From assembly GCA_002390285.1 (NCBI GenBank), contig DGPB01000014.1:124001-188000 (forward strand): DNA of 64,000 nt, written 5' to 3'. Of the stretch, positions 18,098-27,287 are shown in pieces; position 1 is the stretch's first letter, and each line of letters begins with the position of its first letter. The notes beneath the pieces are model-generated. The model did not search any database. It was not told where the DNA came from and saw only the letters and a program-made list of their open reading frames with translations. This stretch comes from Cellvibrionales bacterium UBA4451 (GTDB lineage: Bacteria > Pseudomonadota > Gammaproteobacteria > Pseudomonadales > Porticoccaceae). Made by a program: the position numbers and the translations under genes.

Positions 18098-18373
18098 ATG
18101 CGCTTTCGAATCCCCCACATCATTCTCGCCTGCCTTCTAGCCCTCTCTACCCTATGGCTAGGCCAGACGGCTGCCGCGCATATTCACCTGGATAATGACA
18201 ATATTAATTGTGAGCTCTGCCTTAGCTCTAACACTGGTGAGACCAGTCTAGAATCCACCCCCTCGACCTTTCTGGTTGAGTCGTCAGCTAACGTTATTGC
18301 GGCCGCCAACTTCTCCGCACCCATACTCACCCCCGTTGCACCACGCAATAGCCGTGCGCCCCCTGCCCTATAG
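18098..18373 (+). CDS. Small secreted His/Cys protein, DUF2946-like
   Basis: 91 residues from the ATG at 18098. A basic start (MRFRIPH) is followed by a hydrophobic export segment, then HIHLDNDNINCELCLSS, a His-x-His plus Cys-x2-Cys cluster that could bind a metal. The tail is Ser/Pro-rich. Proteins of this kind (DUF2946-like) often precede metal-type TonB receptors. Here the ZnuD-like receptor starts 51 bases after it, which suggests one transcript. An upstream TTG at 18050 is unlikely. No clear Zur box was found. Confidence 0.6.
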   Translation: MRFRIPHIILACLLALSTLWLGQTAAAHIHLDNDNINCELCLSSNTGETSLESTPSTFLVESSANVIAAANFSAPILTPVAPRNSRAPPAL

Positions 18374-18423
18374 CCAACACAGAACCAAACTTACTCACGT
18401 TCTTGCTATAGGATTTATTGACC

Positions 18424-20433
18424 ATGAAAAATGCTTTTATGGCAGCGTTGGCCTTGTCCAGCCTGCCCTGTGCTGTCGTCGCACAAAATATCACGCACAA
18501 CGAATATGAACTCAATGAGGTGGTGATATCGGCCTCTCCCCTTGAAGAAAGTTCTGCTGGGATCAATCAAGCCGTCAGCGTGCTAACCGGTGAAAGTCTC
18601 CATAGCAAAGCTGCAGCGACCATCGGAGAAACGCTTCAGGATGAACCGGGTGTTACCAACTCAGGTTTTGGTCCTGGTGTTGGTAAACCCGTGATCCGTG
18701 GACAAGCGGGTAATCGTGTCAAAGTCATGCAAGACAGCCTAGGTACGCTCGATGCCTCATCAGCAAGTGGCGACCACGCGATTACCACAGAAGCACTACT
18801 AGCCGAACGCATTGAAGTACTCCGTGGTCCGGCCACACTCCGCTATGGCAACGGTGCCATCGGTGGTGTTGTCAATGTCATCGACAATCGTATCCCCGAT
18901 GAACTACCCGATGAAACCACCGGCGCTTTTGAATACCGTCACAACATGGTCAGCGACCAGAACAGCACCGTAATGCTGCTCGAGGGAGCACTAAGTGAAA
19001 CACCCGTGGGAAACTGGGCCTGGCATCTGGATGGGCTGTACCGTGATAGTAACAACACCAAAATCAAGGGCTATGCCCAGCAGCTCGAGCCAGGAGAAGA
19101 TCCCGCTGACAATCGACGTACCCACGGCTATATCGATAACACCGACACCCAAGCTACTGCGGGGACCGCCGGTTTATCCTGGATTGGAGAAAAAGGCTTT
19201 GTAGGTATCTCTATCAGTGAGATGGAAAACTTCTACGGTATTCCTCCTGAGTCTTACCGTAACGATGAAACACCCGAACTGATTCAGATCGATATGGAGC
19301 AAACCCGGTTTGACCTGAAAGCCGAGTGGGCCGACGTGCTTCCCGGATTTGAACTTGGCCGGTTTCGAGTCAGTCACAATGATTACGAACATGTGGAAAT
19401 TGAGAATGGCACCAAAGGCACCCGCTTTACCAACGAAGCTATTGAGGCTCGAGTTGAGCTGTTACACCAAGAGGTTGTAGGATGGACCGGTGCGATTGGA
19501 TTTCAAATTGAAGATCGCCAGTTTGCCGCCATTGGTGATGAGGCCTTTATTCCAAAATCAGATATTAATAATAGGGGGCTATTTTGGGTAGGAGAAACCA
19601 ATCACGGTGATTGGAGCTACGAACTGGGACTGAGGTTAGACCGGCAAACCATTGACCCCGATGACAATTCAGAAATTAGTCATAATACCCAAAGCCTCTC
19701 CTTAGGAGGACTATGGCAAATGACAGATAGCCAAAGCCTGAGCTTATCCCTTAGTCATGCCCAGCGAGCTCCGTCAGTAGAAGAGCTCCTCTCCTTTGGC
19801 CCTCACCACGCTAGTGAAAGCTTTGATATTGGCAATCCAGACCTCGACGAGGAAACCAGTCAAAATGTCGAGTTTGGCTACCAATATCACGGTGCCATAG
19901 ACCTAAGTATCAACCTGTTCTACAACGCCATCGACGACTTCATCTTTAAAAGAAACACCGGACTTGTCGACCCAGATGACGAACTGTCAATTTTTCAATT
20001 TCAGCAAGAGGATGCGAGTTTCAAGGGGGTTGAAGCCAATATGGGCCTCCAGTTGAGTGATACGTGGCGACTAGAATTATTTGGTGATCATGTACGTGCC
20101 GAACTGGATAACAGCGGCGATGTTCCGCGTATCCCACCCCTTCGCTATGGTCTATCGCTGGGTTACCAAGCAGACCAATGGAGTACTAGGCTAAAGTTGA
20201 CTGAAGTCGAAGAACAAGACCAGCCAGGTGAATTTGAGGAAAAAACAACGGGTTATACCCGACTCGATGGTCACATTCATTATCACCTAGACACAGTAAA
20301 TGGCACCTGGATACTATCCCTCAAAGCCAATAACCTATTGAACGAAGAAATCCGCAACGCCACCTCTTTTTTACGAGAAATAGCACCAGAACCTGGCCGC
20401 AGTCTGGAACTGGGAGCACGTTTAAGTTTCTAA
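18424..20433 (+). CDS. TonB-dependent receptor, ZnuD-like (zinc uptake)
   Basis: 669 residues. A signal peptide ends near residue 20 (CAVVA), a TonB-box-like ELNEVVISA follows, then the plug domain with GKPVIRGQAGNRVKVMQD and ERIEVLRGPATLRYGNGAIG, both characteristic of the ZnuD group, and a 22-strand barrel ending LSF. Histidine-containing loops (FGPHHASESF, DGHIHYHLD) could bind zinc. It takes up a substrate across the outer membrane using TonB energy. The zinc assignment rests on family resemblance. The ATG at 18424 is preceded by AGGA; a terminator hairpin follows at 20476. Confidence 0.85.
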   Translation: MKNAFMAALALSSLPCAVVAQNITHNEYELNEVVISASPLEESSAGINQAVSVLTGESLHSKAAATIGETLQDEPGVTNSGFGPGVGKPVIRGQAGNRVKVMQDSLGTLDASSASGDHAITTEALLAERIEVLRGPATLRYGNGAIGGVVNVIDNRIPDELPDETTGAFEYRHNMVSDQNSTVMLLEGALSETPVGNWAWHLDGLYRDSNNTKIKGYAQQLEPGEDPADNRRTHGYIDNTDTQATAGTAGLSWIGEKGFVGISISEMENFYGIPPESYRNDETPELIQIDMEQTRFDLKAEWADVLPGFELGRFRVSHNDYEHVEIENGTKGTRFTNEAIEARVELLHQEVVGWTGAIGFQIEDRQFAAIGDEAFIPKSDINNRGLFWVGETNHGDWSYELGLRLDRQTIDPDDNSEISHNTQSLSLGGLWQMTDSQSLSLSLSHAQRAPSVEELLSFGPHHASESFDIGNPDLDEETSQNVEFGYQYHGAIDLSINLFYNAIDDFIFKRNTGLVDPDDELSIFQFQQEDASFKGVEANMGLQLSDTWRLELFGDHVRAELDNSGDVPRIPPLRYGLSLGYQADQWSTRLKLTEVEEQDQPGEFEEKTTGYTRLDGHIHYHLDTVNGTWILSLKANNLLNEEIRNATSFLREIAPEPGRSLELGARLSF

Positions 20434-20475
20434 CCATTAGCTGACAGTCGACGTCGCTTTAGAGTAAACAATCAC

Positions 20476-20521
20476 GGCCATTGCGAGTAAGATCATTACT
20501 CGCAATGGCCATTGAGTTTTT
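20476..20521 (+). terminator. Intrinsic terminator after the ZnuD-like receptor
   Basis: A perfect 15-base stem (20476-20490 with 20496-20510) and 5-base loop GATCA, followed after a few bases by TTTTT. It ends the receptor transcript 43 bases past its stop and lies just before the AsmA-like gene, which argues that the latter starts at GTG 20536 rather than at TTG 20512. Confidence 0.75.
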
Positions 20522-20535
20522 ATAAGGGAGTGTCT

Positions 20536-22611
20536 GTGTTGAGGTTATTGAAACTATTTTTTGCTCTGTCTTTTCTACTAGGATTGGTCGCCGTGGGCGG
20601 CATCACCTATCTACTGGTGGGGGTAGACCCCAACACCTACAAACCCGAACTGGAAAAGCTTGCCCATCAAAATAATATTGAACTCTCCATTGAGGGTGAC
20701 CTTCGCTGGTCTTTCTACCCCAACTTGGCCGTTCATGCCGGCACTACCTCCCTATCCGGAAAAGAAGCAGGCATTCCCGACATTCACTTTGAGCAAGCAG
20801 ACTTTATTCTGGACTGGAAAGCGCTGCTATCACGCACCATTCGCCTTCGAGCCATTACCATCGATGGCGCCAATATTAGAGCAGAATCTGTCATAGAGGC
20901 CGCCAGTGTAGCTGCCCTACCCGGTGCAGCCGCGTCAACACAGACATCTCTGTCAACTGAATTACCCTTTGAATTAGCCATTGATAAGTTAGCTCTGACA
21001 AACAGCCGCATCGTATTGGTAACGCCCGGTGCCCCAGATAAACGCCTCGAACAATTAAATTTCACTAGCGAAGGGTTAAATCTCGACGGCAAGCCCTTCT
21101 TGATGACCCTAGCCGTTTCGACAACCCTACCAGACCAACCTAATCCCATCAGTATTGCACTAAACACCCAACTTACATTGCAGTTAGAGGAGCAACAGGC
21201 CTCACTATCAAATGCAAAGCTGACCATAAATGGATTTAACCAGTTACCGCTGAGCCTTGGCTTCAATGCACTCTACGATGGCCAAAAGGACTCCCTGACC
21301 CTCAATACAATTCAGGGCAAGCTCGGCTCTGCTGACATAAAGGGCAACGTGACCGTCGTCAAGTTGAAGTCCTCACCAGCAGTGGCGGGTGAACTTTCGC
21401 TTCAAAATCTGTTGTTAGCGGAGCTACCCATTGAGGCACCCGACGGTTTTAGGAAGATCAACATCCAATCACAGTTTTCCGCCTCGGAACAATCTATCGA
21501 ACTTAATAACCTGACACTGTCACTTGATGACGTCAATGTGGGTGGAAAATTGTCTCTCAAGCTTACTAGCCCCCGCCAATTAGAGATGACCTTGAATGGC
21601 GATAGACTGACACTACCCGCTAGCAATGAGAATGAGAGCGGTAGCGATCAAACTGGCTTACTGACCCCCATTCTTGCACCACTGGCACTATTGGAGGGAG
21701 GCAAAGGCCACATAGAACTCAATCTCGCCAGCCTCACCAGTGATGATATACACATAGAAAAACTCCACCTCAATCTGTTTACCAACGGCAAGGTCGTCAA
21801 TATCACTGATTTATCTGGCCAGGTTTTTGGTGGTCGCTTTCAAGTAACCACCAAAGCCGATCTTCGAAACAAAGTACCCTCTGTGACATTTTCCAAGCAG
21901 TTAGTTGATATCGATCTGCACCAGACCCTGTCTACACTGGCGGAACAATCTGATGTTCGCGGAACGCTGTCCATGGACTTCAGTGGCACCACAAACGGCG
22001 ATACTCAAGAAACACTGACAGCCAATGTTAATGGCCGTGGTAAATTCAGTGTTAAAAACCTACAGGTCGACAACATCAACGTGGAACGCAGTTATTGTGA
22101 AATGGCCGCACTGATAGAGAAAAAACCGACCACCAACCAAACTTGGCCCAACAGTACGCTACTGAGTGATTTACAAGGTGACATCCAATGGCGGGATCAA
22201 CATATCCTCTTGCCGGGCTTCACCACTGGCCTCGGCAACCTAGCCATCGCCGGAAATGGCACGATCTTCCTCGATAAAGAGACATACGATATGTTGATTA
22301 CCGCCAATCTTCACGGAGATCACACCTCCGAAACGGGCTGTCTGGTGAAGAGTAAACGAATTCAAAACCGAGACATCCCTCTCCGGTGCAGAGGCTCTTT
22401 CTCAGATGATGGTGGTGGTAATTGTCTACCGGACTCGCAGTTCATCAGCCAATTATTGCAAGAGAAACTTCAAAATGTACTGTTTGACAAACTACTAAAA
22501 AAACCAGATGGGAATACCACTACCGATAGCCCTGATACCTCTGCTCCAGAAGAAGAAAAAGACGCCAATCAACAGGTTATTGAGAATCTATTAAAAGGCA
22601 TTTTCCGATAG
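20536..22611 (+). CDS. AsmA family protein
   Basis: Large inner-membrane-anchored periplasmic protein of the AsmA group, now linked to phospholipid movement toward the outer membrane. One N-terminal helix (LFFALSFLLGLVAVGGITYL) precedes the family signature VDPNTYKPELEKLA and a long beta-rich body with repeated strand patterns. The C-terminus is Pro/Glu/Asp-rich. 691 residues from GTG 20536, which has AAGGGA at 6 bases. The AsmA-mutY-yggX order is as I recall it in Pseudomonas. Confidence 0.88.
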   Translation: MLRLLKLFFALSFLLGLVAVGGITYLLVGVDPNTYKPELEKLAHQNNIELSIEGDLRWSFYPNLAVHAGTTSLSGKEAGIPDIHFEQADFILDWKALLSRTIRLRAITIDGANIRAESVIEAASVAALPGAAASTQTSLSTELPFELAIDKLALTNSRIVLVTPGAPDKRLEQLNFTSEGLNLDGKPFLMTLAVSTTLPDQPNPISIALNTQLTLQLEEQQASLSNAKLTINGFNQLPLSLGFNALYDGQKDSLTLNTIQGKLGSADIKGNVTVVKLKSSPAVAGELSLQNLLLAELPIEAPDGFRKINIQSQFSASEQSIELNNLTLSLDDVNVGGKLSLKLTSPRQLEMTLNGDRLTLPASNENESGSDQTGLLTPILAPLALLEGGKGHIELNLASLTSDDIHIEKLHLNLFTNGKVVNITDLSGQVFGGRFQVTTKADLRNKVPSVTFSKQLVDIDLHQTLSTLAEQSDVRGTLSMDFSGTTNGDTQETLTANVNGRGKFSVKNLQVDNINVERSYCEMAALIEKKPTTNQTWPNSTLLSDLQGDIQWRDQHILLPGFTTGLGNLAIAGNGTIFLDKETYDMLITANLHGDHTSETGCLVKSKRIQNRDIPLRCRGSFSDDGGGNCLPDSQFISQLLQEKLQNVLFDKLLKKPDGNTTTDSPDTSAPEEEKDANQQVIENLLKGIFR

Positions 22612-22640
22612 TGGGTGCAGAGTAGAGAACCATAAAAAGA

Positions 22641-23681
22641 ATGAGTAACCCCTTTTCCCAGCAGTTGCTGAATTGGTTTGATCAGCATGGTCGCAAGGAC
22701 CTCCCCTGGCAGCGGGGGATTACCGCTTATAGGGTGTGGGTATCAGAGATCATGCTGCAACAAACTCAAGTCACCACTGTTATCCCCTATTACCAACGAT
22801 TTATGGCTAGCTTCCCGACCATAGAGACACTAGCCAGCGCTCCTCAAGATCAAGTACTGCATCACTGGACAGGCCTTGGCTACTATGCGCGGGCCAGAAA
22901 TCTGCACAAAACGGCACAAATAGTCGTCAATGAATTTAAGGGAACACTTCCAGATTCCGTTGAACAACTGGAAACATTACCTGGAATTGGGCGCTCAACC
23001 GCCGGGGCAGTCCGTGCCATTGCCTTCCAGAAACCGGCCACCATCCTCGATGGCAATGTAAAACGAGTACTGGCCCGCTACCATGCCATTGATGGCTGGC
23101 CCGGACAGAAGGCCGTCAGCAACCAGTTATGGACTGTCGCCGAACAACATACACCTAGCGTAAGAATTGCCGACTACACACAGGCTATTATGGACCTGGG
23201 GGCGACCCTTTGTACTCGCACTCGACCACGGTGCCAAGAGTGCCCCCTCTCCAATGAATGCCAAGCATTCAAGACCAACAATCCCACGAGTTATCCCGGT
23301 AAGAAACCTCACCGAGAACAACCCATCCGAAAATGTCTGTTCCTGATCATTCGTAATCCGGCGGGCGAAATACTCCTAGAACAGCGCCCGGCTAGCGGAC
23401 TATGGGGCGGACTTTGGGTCTTTCCCCAGTGCGATAAGGAAGCAGAGATCAAAGATATCTGTAACCAATTAAACTGTCACGTGGATAGCTGGCAGCTACT
23501 TCCGCAGAAGCGCCACACCTTCAGCCACTTTCATCTGGACTACCGGCCAGTGCTGATCACTGCCAAACAACAGTCATACATCATGGATAGCCCTTCCATA
23601 GTCTGGTATAACCCTACCTCACCACTGGACGTGGGCACAGCCCAACCCGTGAAGCAGCTTCTGCAACAACTGACAGCATAA
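22641..23681 (+). CDS. mutY: Adenine DNA glycosylase
   Basis: Removes adenine mispaired with 8-oxoguanine. The helix-hairpin-helix segment LPGIGRSTAGAV, the catalytic E36 in VSEIMLQQTQV and the Asp in ATILDGNVKR are present. The [4Fe-4S] cysteines follow the spacing C-x6-C-x2-C-x5-C from CTRTRPRC onward. A C-terminal MutT-like domain begins near residue 230 and recognises 8-oxoG. 346 residues. It starts 29 bases after the AsmA gene and is followed by yggX after 11 bases, so it is co-transcribed. Confidence 0.97.
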   Translation: MSNPFSQQLLNWFDQHGRKDLPWQRGITAYRVWVSEIMLQQTQVTTVIPYYQRFMASFPTIETLASAPQDQVLHHWTGLGYYARARNLHKTAQIVVNEFKGTLPDSVEQLETLPGIGRSTAGAVRAIAFQKPATILDGNVKRVLARYHAIDGWPGQKAVSNQLWTVAEQHTPSVRIADYTQAIMDLGATLCTRTRPRCQECPLSNECQAFKTNNPTSYPGKKPHREQPIRKCLFLIIRNPAGEILLEQRPASGLWGGLWVFPQCDKEAEIKDICNQLNCHVDSWQLLPQKRHTFSHFHLDYRPVLITAKQQSYIMDSPSIVWYNPTSPLDVGTAQPVKQLLQQLTA

Positions 23682-23692
23682 GGGACACACCA

Positions 23693-23965
23693 ATGTCACG
23701 TATGGTTCACTGTAAGAAATTAAATAAAGAACTTGAAGGTCTCGATGCCGCGCCATTCCCTGGCCCAAAGGGGCAGGAGATCTATGAAAATATATCCAAA
23801 CTGGCCTGGGGTGAATGGATCGAACACCAGACTAGGCTGATCAACGAAAAACACCTGAATATGATGGATATGACAGCCCGAACCTACCTCAACGAACAGC
23901 GAGATAAATTCTTGTCAGGTAAAGAATTTGACGAAGCTGAAGGTTACGTCCCTCCATCAGAATAA
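23693..23965 (+). CDS. yggX: Fe(II)-trafficking / oxidative protection protein YggX
   Basis: 90 residues with the YggX signature: MSRMVHCKKLNKELEGLD with the conserved Cys at position 7, then WGEWIEHQTRLINE and a C-terminal EGYVPP. YggX protects iron-sulfur proteins from oxidation, and its pairing with mutY is widespread in Gammaproteobacteria. The start is preceded by AGGGACA. Confidence 0.95.
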   Translation: MSRMVHCKKLNKELEGLDAAPFPGPKGQEIYENISKLAWGEWIEHQTRLINEKHLNMMDMTARTYLNEQRDKFLSGKEFDEAEGYVPPSE

Positions 23966-24016
23966 TTTTCATCACAGCCTTGACGACATACAGGCGAGAA
24001 GGTTTAATACGCGCCT

Positions 24017-24040
24017 CTTGCCACATAGCCATGTGGCAAG
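24017..24040. repeat. 10-bp hairpin between yggX and tRNA-Phe
   Basis: Arms CTTGCCACAT (24017-24026) and ATGTGGCAAG (24031-24040), loop AGCC. No T-run follows. It lies 17 bases before the tRNA, so it could stabilise the yggX transcript end or serve as a processing site in a joint mutY-yggX-tRNA transcript. Confidence 0.5.
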
Positions 24041-24057
24041 ACTTGTCACAAGACAAT

Positions 24058-24133
24058 GCCCAGATAGCTCAGTCGGTAGAGCAGAGGATTGAAAATCCTC
24101 GTGTCGGCGGTTCGATTCCGTCTCTGGGCACCA
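24058..24133 (+). tRNA. tRNA-Phe (GAA)
   Basis: A 76-base cloverleaf. Acceptor stem GCCCAGA (24058-24064) pairs with TCTGGGC (24123-24129). The anticodon stem GAGGA/TCCTC encloses TTGAAAA with anticodon GAA at 24091-24093. The T-arm is GGCGGTTCGATTCCGTC. Discriminator A and an encoded CCA complete the gene. It is in the same direction as yggX and is followed by a terminator. Confidence 0.97.
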
Positions 24134-24140
24134 CCATTCT

Positions 24141-24170
24141 AAAGGCCTGCGACCAATCGCAGGCCTTTTT
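24141..24170 (+). terminator. Intrinsic terminator after tRNA-Phe
   Basis: A 12-base stem AAAGGCCTGCGA (24141-24152) with TCGCAGGCCTTT (24157-24168), loop CCAA, ending in a T-run. It lies 7 bases past the tRNA CCA. Confidence 0.9.
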
Positions 24171-24336
24171 GGTTTCTGGACTTAGCCCTAGACATTCTTA
24201 ATCCCGCATCACAAATACGACCCTACAAAAAATTCATATCTAAATGTGGGAAAGCGCTTATCAATTCACCCCTGAAGTAATCTTCGTACGAAGTGCTTTA
24301 TATCTTCGAGCACAAACCTACCAAGAGCGAGAACCC

Positions 24337-24588
24337 TTATGACAACAGCCTTGCATTCCTTACTACATTAGCTGGTAGAACCTCAGGTACTGGATATATC
24401 TGTATGGATCTAATGTTATAGAGCGGGTAGAGAAACAACGCTCCATCTGCCTCGATCATGATGTAATTACCCTTTAAGAGATCTTCCGTCTGCTTTGTGA
24501 CGGTGGAAGGGTTCATCTGTTCTGGAAAATCAAAACATGCTTTGTTTCCATCAGTAAAGTAGATCGTCATCCCACGATTACTGGCCAT
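24337..24588 (-). CDS. Conserved hypothetical protein, 83 residues
   Basis: A small, probably cytoplasmic protein without signal peptide or membrane segment. It starts MASNRGMTIYFTDGNKAC, has predicted alternating strands and ends with an IQIYPVPEVLPANVV segment. The ATG has TCAGGAGATAAGT upstream, a good Shine-Dalgarno sequence. The hydrophobicity and codon use look like a real gene. I do not recognise a domain. It lies between tRNA-Phe and icd on the minus strand with its own intergenic space on both sides. Confidence 0.7.
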   Translation of the reverse strand: MASNRGMTIYFTDGNKACFDFPEQMNPSTVTKQTEDLLKGNYIMIEADGALFLYPLYNIRSIQIYPVPEVLPANVVRNARLLS

Positions 24589-24888
24589 ACTTATCTCCTG
24601 ATACGTTATGCGCTACAAAATTAACAGTGTCAGTATCCCTTTGCCGAGGGGATACTAGAATAAGCAACATCGCATTCTTTATAGTCATAGCCTATTGGCT
24701 TGTAAACTTCTTAGTAAAATTGAAAATAATAATGGTCTTACTTAAATCATGTTGAGAAATAAATTAACACAAAAATCATATCAATATTTAAAAAAACAAT
24801 CACTCTAAAACAAAAAACCCCTATCGCTGATTCAGTGATAGGGGCTTCTTAATACTAAGCTATGATCTACATTAGATATCAATACAAC
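24589..24888. other. Intergenic region between icd and the 83-residue gene
   Basis: 300 AT-rich bases. It holds the icd terminator (24812-24844) and presumably the promoter of the downstream 83-residue gene on the minus strand. I see nothing else in it. Confidence 0.5.
24812..24844 (-). terminator. Intrinsic terminator of icd
   Basis: CCCCTATC (24818-24825) pairs with GATAGGGG (24837-24844); the loop sequence can extend the stem further. The minus strand then reads six U (24817-24812). It lies 45 bases after the icd stop. Confidence 0.85.
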
Positions 24889-27123
24889 TTAAAGTGCCTT
24901 TCCCAACAAATCATTCAACGTAGTGCTAGGACGCATTGCTGCCTCAACTTTTTCCGGATTTGGTTGGTAATACCCTCCCATATCTACAGGGTGTCCCTGA
25001 GCAGTATTGAGTTCATCGATAATTTTTTGTTCATTATCGCTAAGATCCTGTGCAAGCTTGGTGAAGGCAGTTTGAAGTTCGGTATCTTCTGTTTGCTCAG
25101 CCAATGCCTGAGCCCAATAAAGCGCCAAGTAGAAGTGGCTTCCTCTGTTGTCCAGCTGCCTCACTTTACGTGAAGGCGACTTGCCATTCTCCAAGAACTT
25201 TCCAGTGGCTTGATCCAATGTGTTGGCCAGAATCTGTGCTTTCGCATTACCCGTTTTGGCAGCCACTTCTTCCAGTGAGACCGCAAGCGCCAAGAACTCA
25301 CCCAATGAATCCCAACGCAAGTGACCTTCTTCTGCAAATTGTTGCACGTGCTTGGGAGCAGAACCTCCAGCGCCAGTTTCAAACAGCCCTCCCCCGGCCA
25401 TCAGCGGCACAATAGACAGCATTTTTGCACTGGTGCCCAATTCCAAAATAGGGAACAGGTCTGTCAGATAATCTCGTAATACATTACCCGTAACGGAAAT
25501 CGTATCTTTGCCATGTCTCAAGCGCTCCATGGTGAAGCGAATAGCTCTATCTGGCGTGAGAATAAAGATTCTGAGACCCTCGGTATCGTGATCTTTCAGG
25601 TATTTCTGTACCTTTTTTATCATTTGAGCATCGTGACCACGTTTCTCATCCAGCCAAAAAACTGTAGGCATTCCACTTGCGCGTGCCCGTGTTACCGCCA
25701 ATTTCACCCAATCTTGGATAGGCGCATCTTTAGCCTGACACATGCGCCAAATGTCGCTTTCGCCAACACCTTCGTGTTGAAGGAGCACGTTGCCACTTTG
25801 GTCCACAATACGCATCGTCCCATCAGCTGGAACCTCGAAAGTTTTATCGTGTGAACCGTATTCTTCTGCTTTTTGGGCCATCAAGCCCACGTTGGGAACC
25901 GTTCCCATTGTGGTTGGGTCGAAGGCATCATGGTGCTTACAGAAGTTGATCACTTCTTGGTAAATAGTGGCATAACAGCTATCTGGTATTACCGCTTTTG
26001 TATCTTTCAACTTACCGTGGGCATTCCACATCATGCCGCCACTGCGAATCATCGCTGGCATTGAGGCATCTACAATCACATCGCTAGGTACATGTAAGTT
26101 GGTAATACCTTTATCGGAGTCGACCATGGCCATTTCTGGACGTGTTTCGTAACAGCGACGGAAAGCGTCTTCAACTTCTACCCGTTTTGAATAGGGCAAA
26201 TTGTCAATTTTTCGCAAGACACTACCTATACCATCATTGGGGTTAATATCCAGCTCTTTAAGCGTTTTAGCATATTTTTCAAAGGCATCCTTAAAATAAA
26301 CCGTTACCGCATGACCAAAAATAATAGGGTCAGAAACCTTCATCATGGTGGCTTTTAGATGCAGTGAAAACAACATATTACCTTTTCTAGCACCCTCCAT
26401 TTCCTCATCCAGAAACTTACGTAGCGCCCTTGTGCTCATATACATAGCGCTGATAATTTCGCCTTCCTGTACAGCAATATTTTCCTTTAGAACGGTTACT
26501 TTTCCATCGTTCTCAACTAATTCTATTTTCAGGGTATCGGCTTTATCCATAGTGGTGGCGATATCACTGTGATAAAAATCACCGCTGCGCATATGGGCAA
26601 CGTGTGTTCTCGATGACTGACTCCATTTCCCCATGGAGTGGGGATGGTTTCGCGCATATTGCTTCACCGCTGCCGGAGCACGTCGATCAGAATTACCCTC
26701 GCGTAAAACAGGGTTTACCGCACTGCCCAATATTTTGGAGTAGCTCGCTTTAATGGCTTCTTCTTCTGCATTTTTGGGTACTTCTGGGTATGCCGGAATA
26801 GCGTAACCATGTGACTGCAGTTCGGTGATAGCTTCAATCAACTGAGGGATAGAGGCACTGACATTCGGCAATTTGATGATATTGGCGTTAGGGTCTTGAG
26901 TCAGCTCACCTAGCTCACTGAGAGTATCCGGTACTTTTTGATCATCAGATAAACTTTCAGGAAAGGCTGAGAGAATTCGTGCAGCGAGTGATATGTCGCT
27001 GGTCTCCACGTCAATATCCGCGGTAGCAGTGAATAACTTAACGATGGGAAGTAAAGAATACGTTGCCAGTGCTGGCGCTTCGTCTGTAATGGTATAAATG
27101 ATTTTGGCTTGTTGTTCGGTCAT
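24889..27123 (-). CDS. icd: Isocitrate dehydrogenase (NADP), monomeric type
   Basis: Converts isocitrate to 2-oxoglutarate and makes NADPH. The 744-residue sequence is the large single-chain form found in Azotobacter, Vibrio and Corynebacterium, not the dimeric E. coli form. Family-typical stretches include KLPNVSASIPQL near residue 120, GNSDRRAPAAVK and VFWLDEKRGHDAQ. The ATG at 27123 (MTEQQAKIIYT) has GGGAG upstream; an open frame 17 codons longer exists but is unlikely. A perfect FNR/Anr-type site lies about 150 bases upstream. Confidence 0.96.
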   Translation of the reverse strand: MTEQQAKIIYTITDEAPALATYSLLPIVKLFTATADIDVETSDISLAARILSAFPESLSDDQKVPDTLSELGELTQDPNANIIKLPNVSASIPQLIEAITELQSHGYAIPAYPEVPKNAEEEAIKASYSKILGSAVNPVLREGNSDRRAPAAVKQYARNHPHSMGKWSQSSRTHVAHMRSGDFYHSDIATTMDKADTLKIELVENDGKVTVLKENIAVQEGEIISAMYMSTRALRKFLDEEMEGARKGNMLFSLHLKATMMKVSDPIIFGHAVTVYFKDAFEKYAKTLKELDINPNDGIGSVLRKIDNLPYSKRVEVEDAFRRCYETRPEMAMVDSDKGITNLHVPSDVIVDASMPAMIRSGGMMWNAHGKLKDTKAVIPDSCYATIYQEVINFCKHHDAFDPTTMGTVPNVGLMAQKAEEYGSHDKTFEVPADGTMRIVDQSGNVLLQHEGVGESDIWRMCQAKDAPIQDWVKLAVTRARASGMPTVFWLDEKRGHDAQMIKKVQKYLKDHDTEGLRIFILTPDRAIRFTMERLRHGKDTISVTGNVLRDYLTDLFPILELGTSAKMLSIVPLMAGGGLFETGAGGSAPKHVQQFAEEGHLRWDSLGEFLALAVSLEEVAAKTGNAKAQILANTLDQATGKFLENGKSPSRKVRQLDNRGSHFYLALYWAQALAEQTEDTELQTAFTKLAQDLSDNEQKIIDELNTAQGHPVDMGGYYQPNPEKVEAAMRPSTTLNDLLGKAL

Positions 27124-27273
27124 ATCACTCCCTCTCTCAATCGTCTGAATGGCCTCAAAATAACTACAGGTCACTGATGGGCTAAATCTTGTAAATTCTG
27201 GGTGAAGATCATACAGAAAAACGTTCGAACTTTACAGGTTGTAAAAAAACTACAGTGCAGAAAGCCTGGTTAT

Positions 27274-27287
27274 TTGATACAAATCAA
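27274..27287. promoter_or_regulatory. FNR/Anr-type binding site upstream of icd
   Basis: TTGAT-ACAA-ATCAA is an exact match to the FNR/Anr consensus TTGAT-N4-ATCAA. It is centred about 157 bases upstream of the icd ATG. No ideal -10 at the class II distance was seen; a weak TGTAGT lies about 29 bases downstream of the site centre on the minus strand. Confidence 0.5.
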
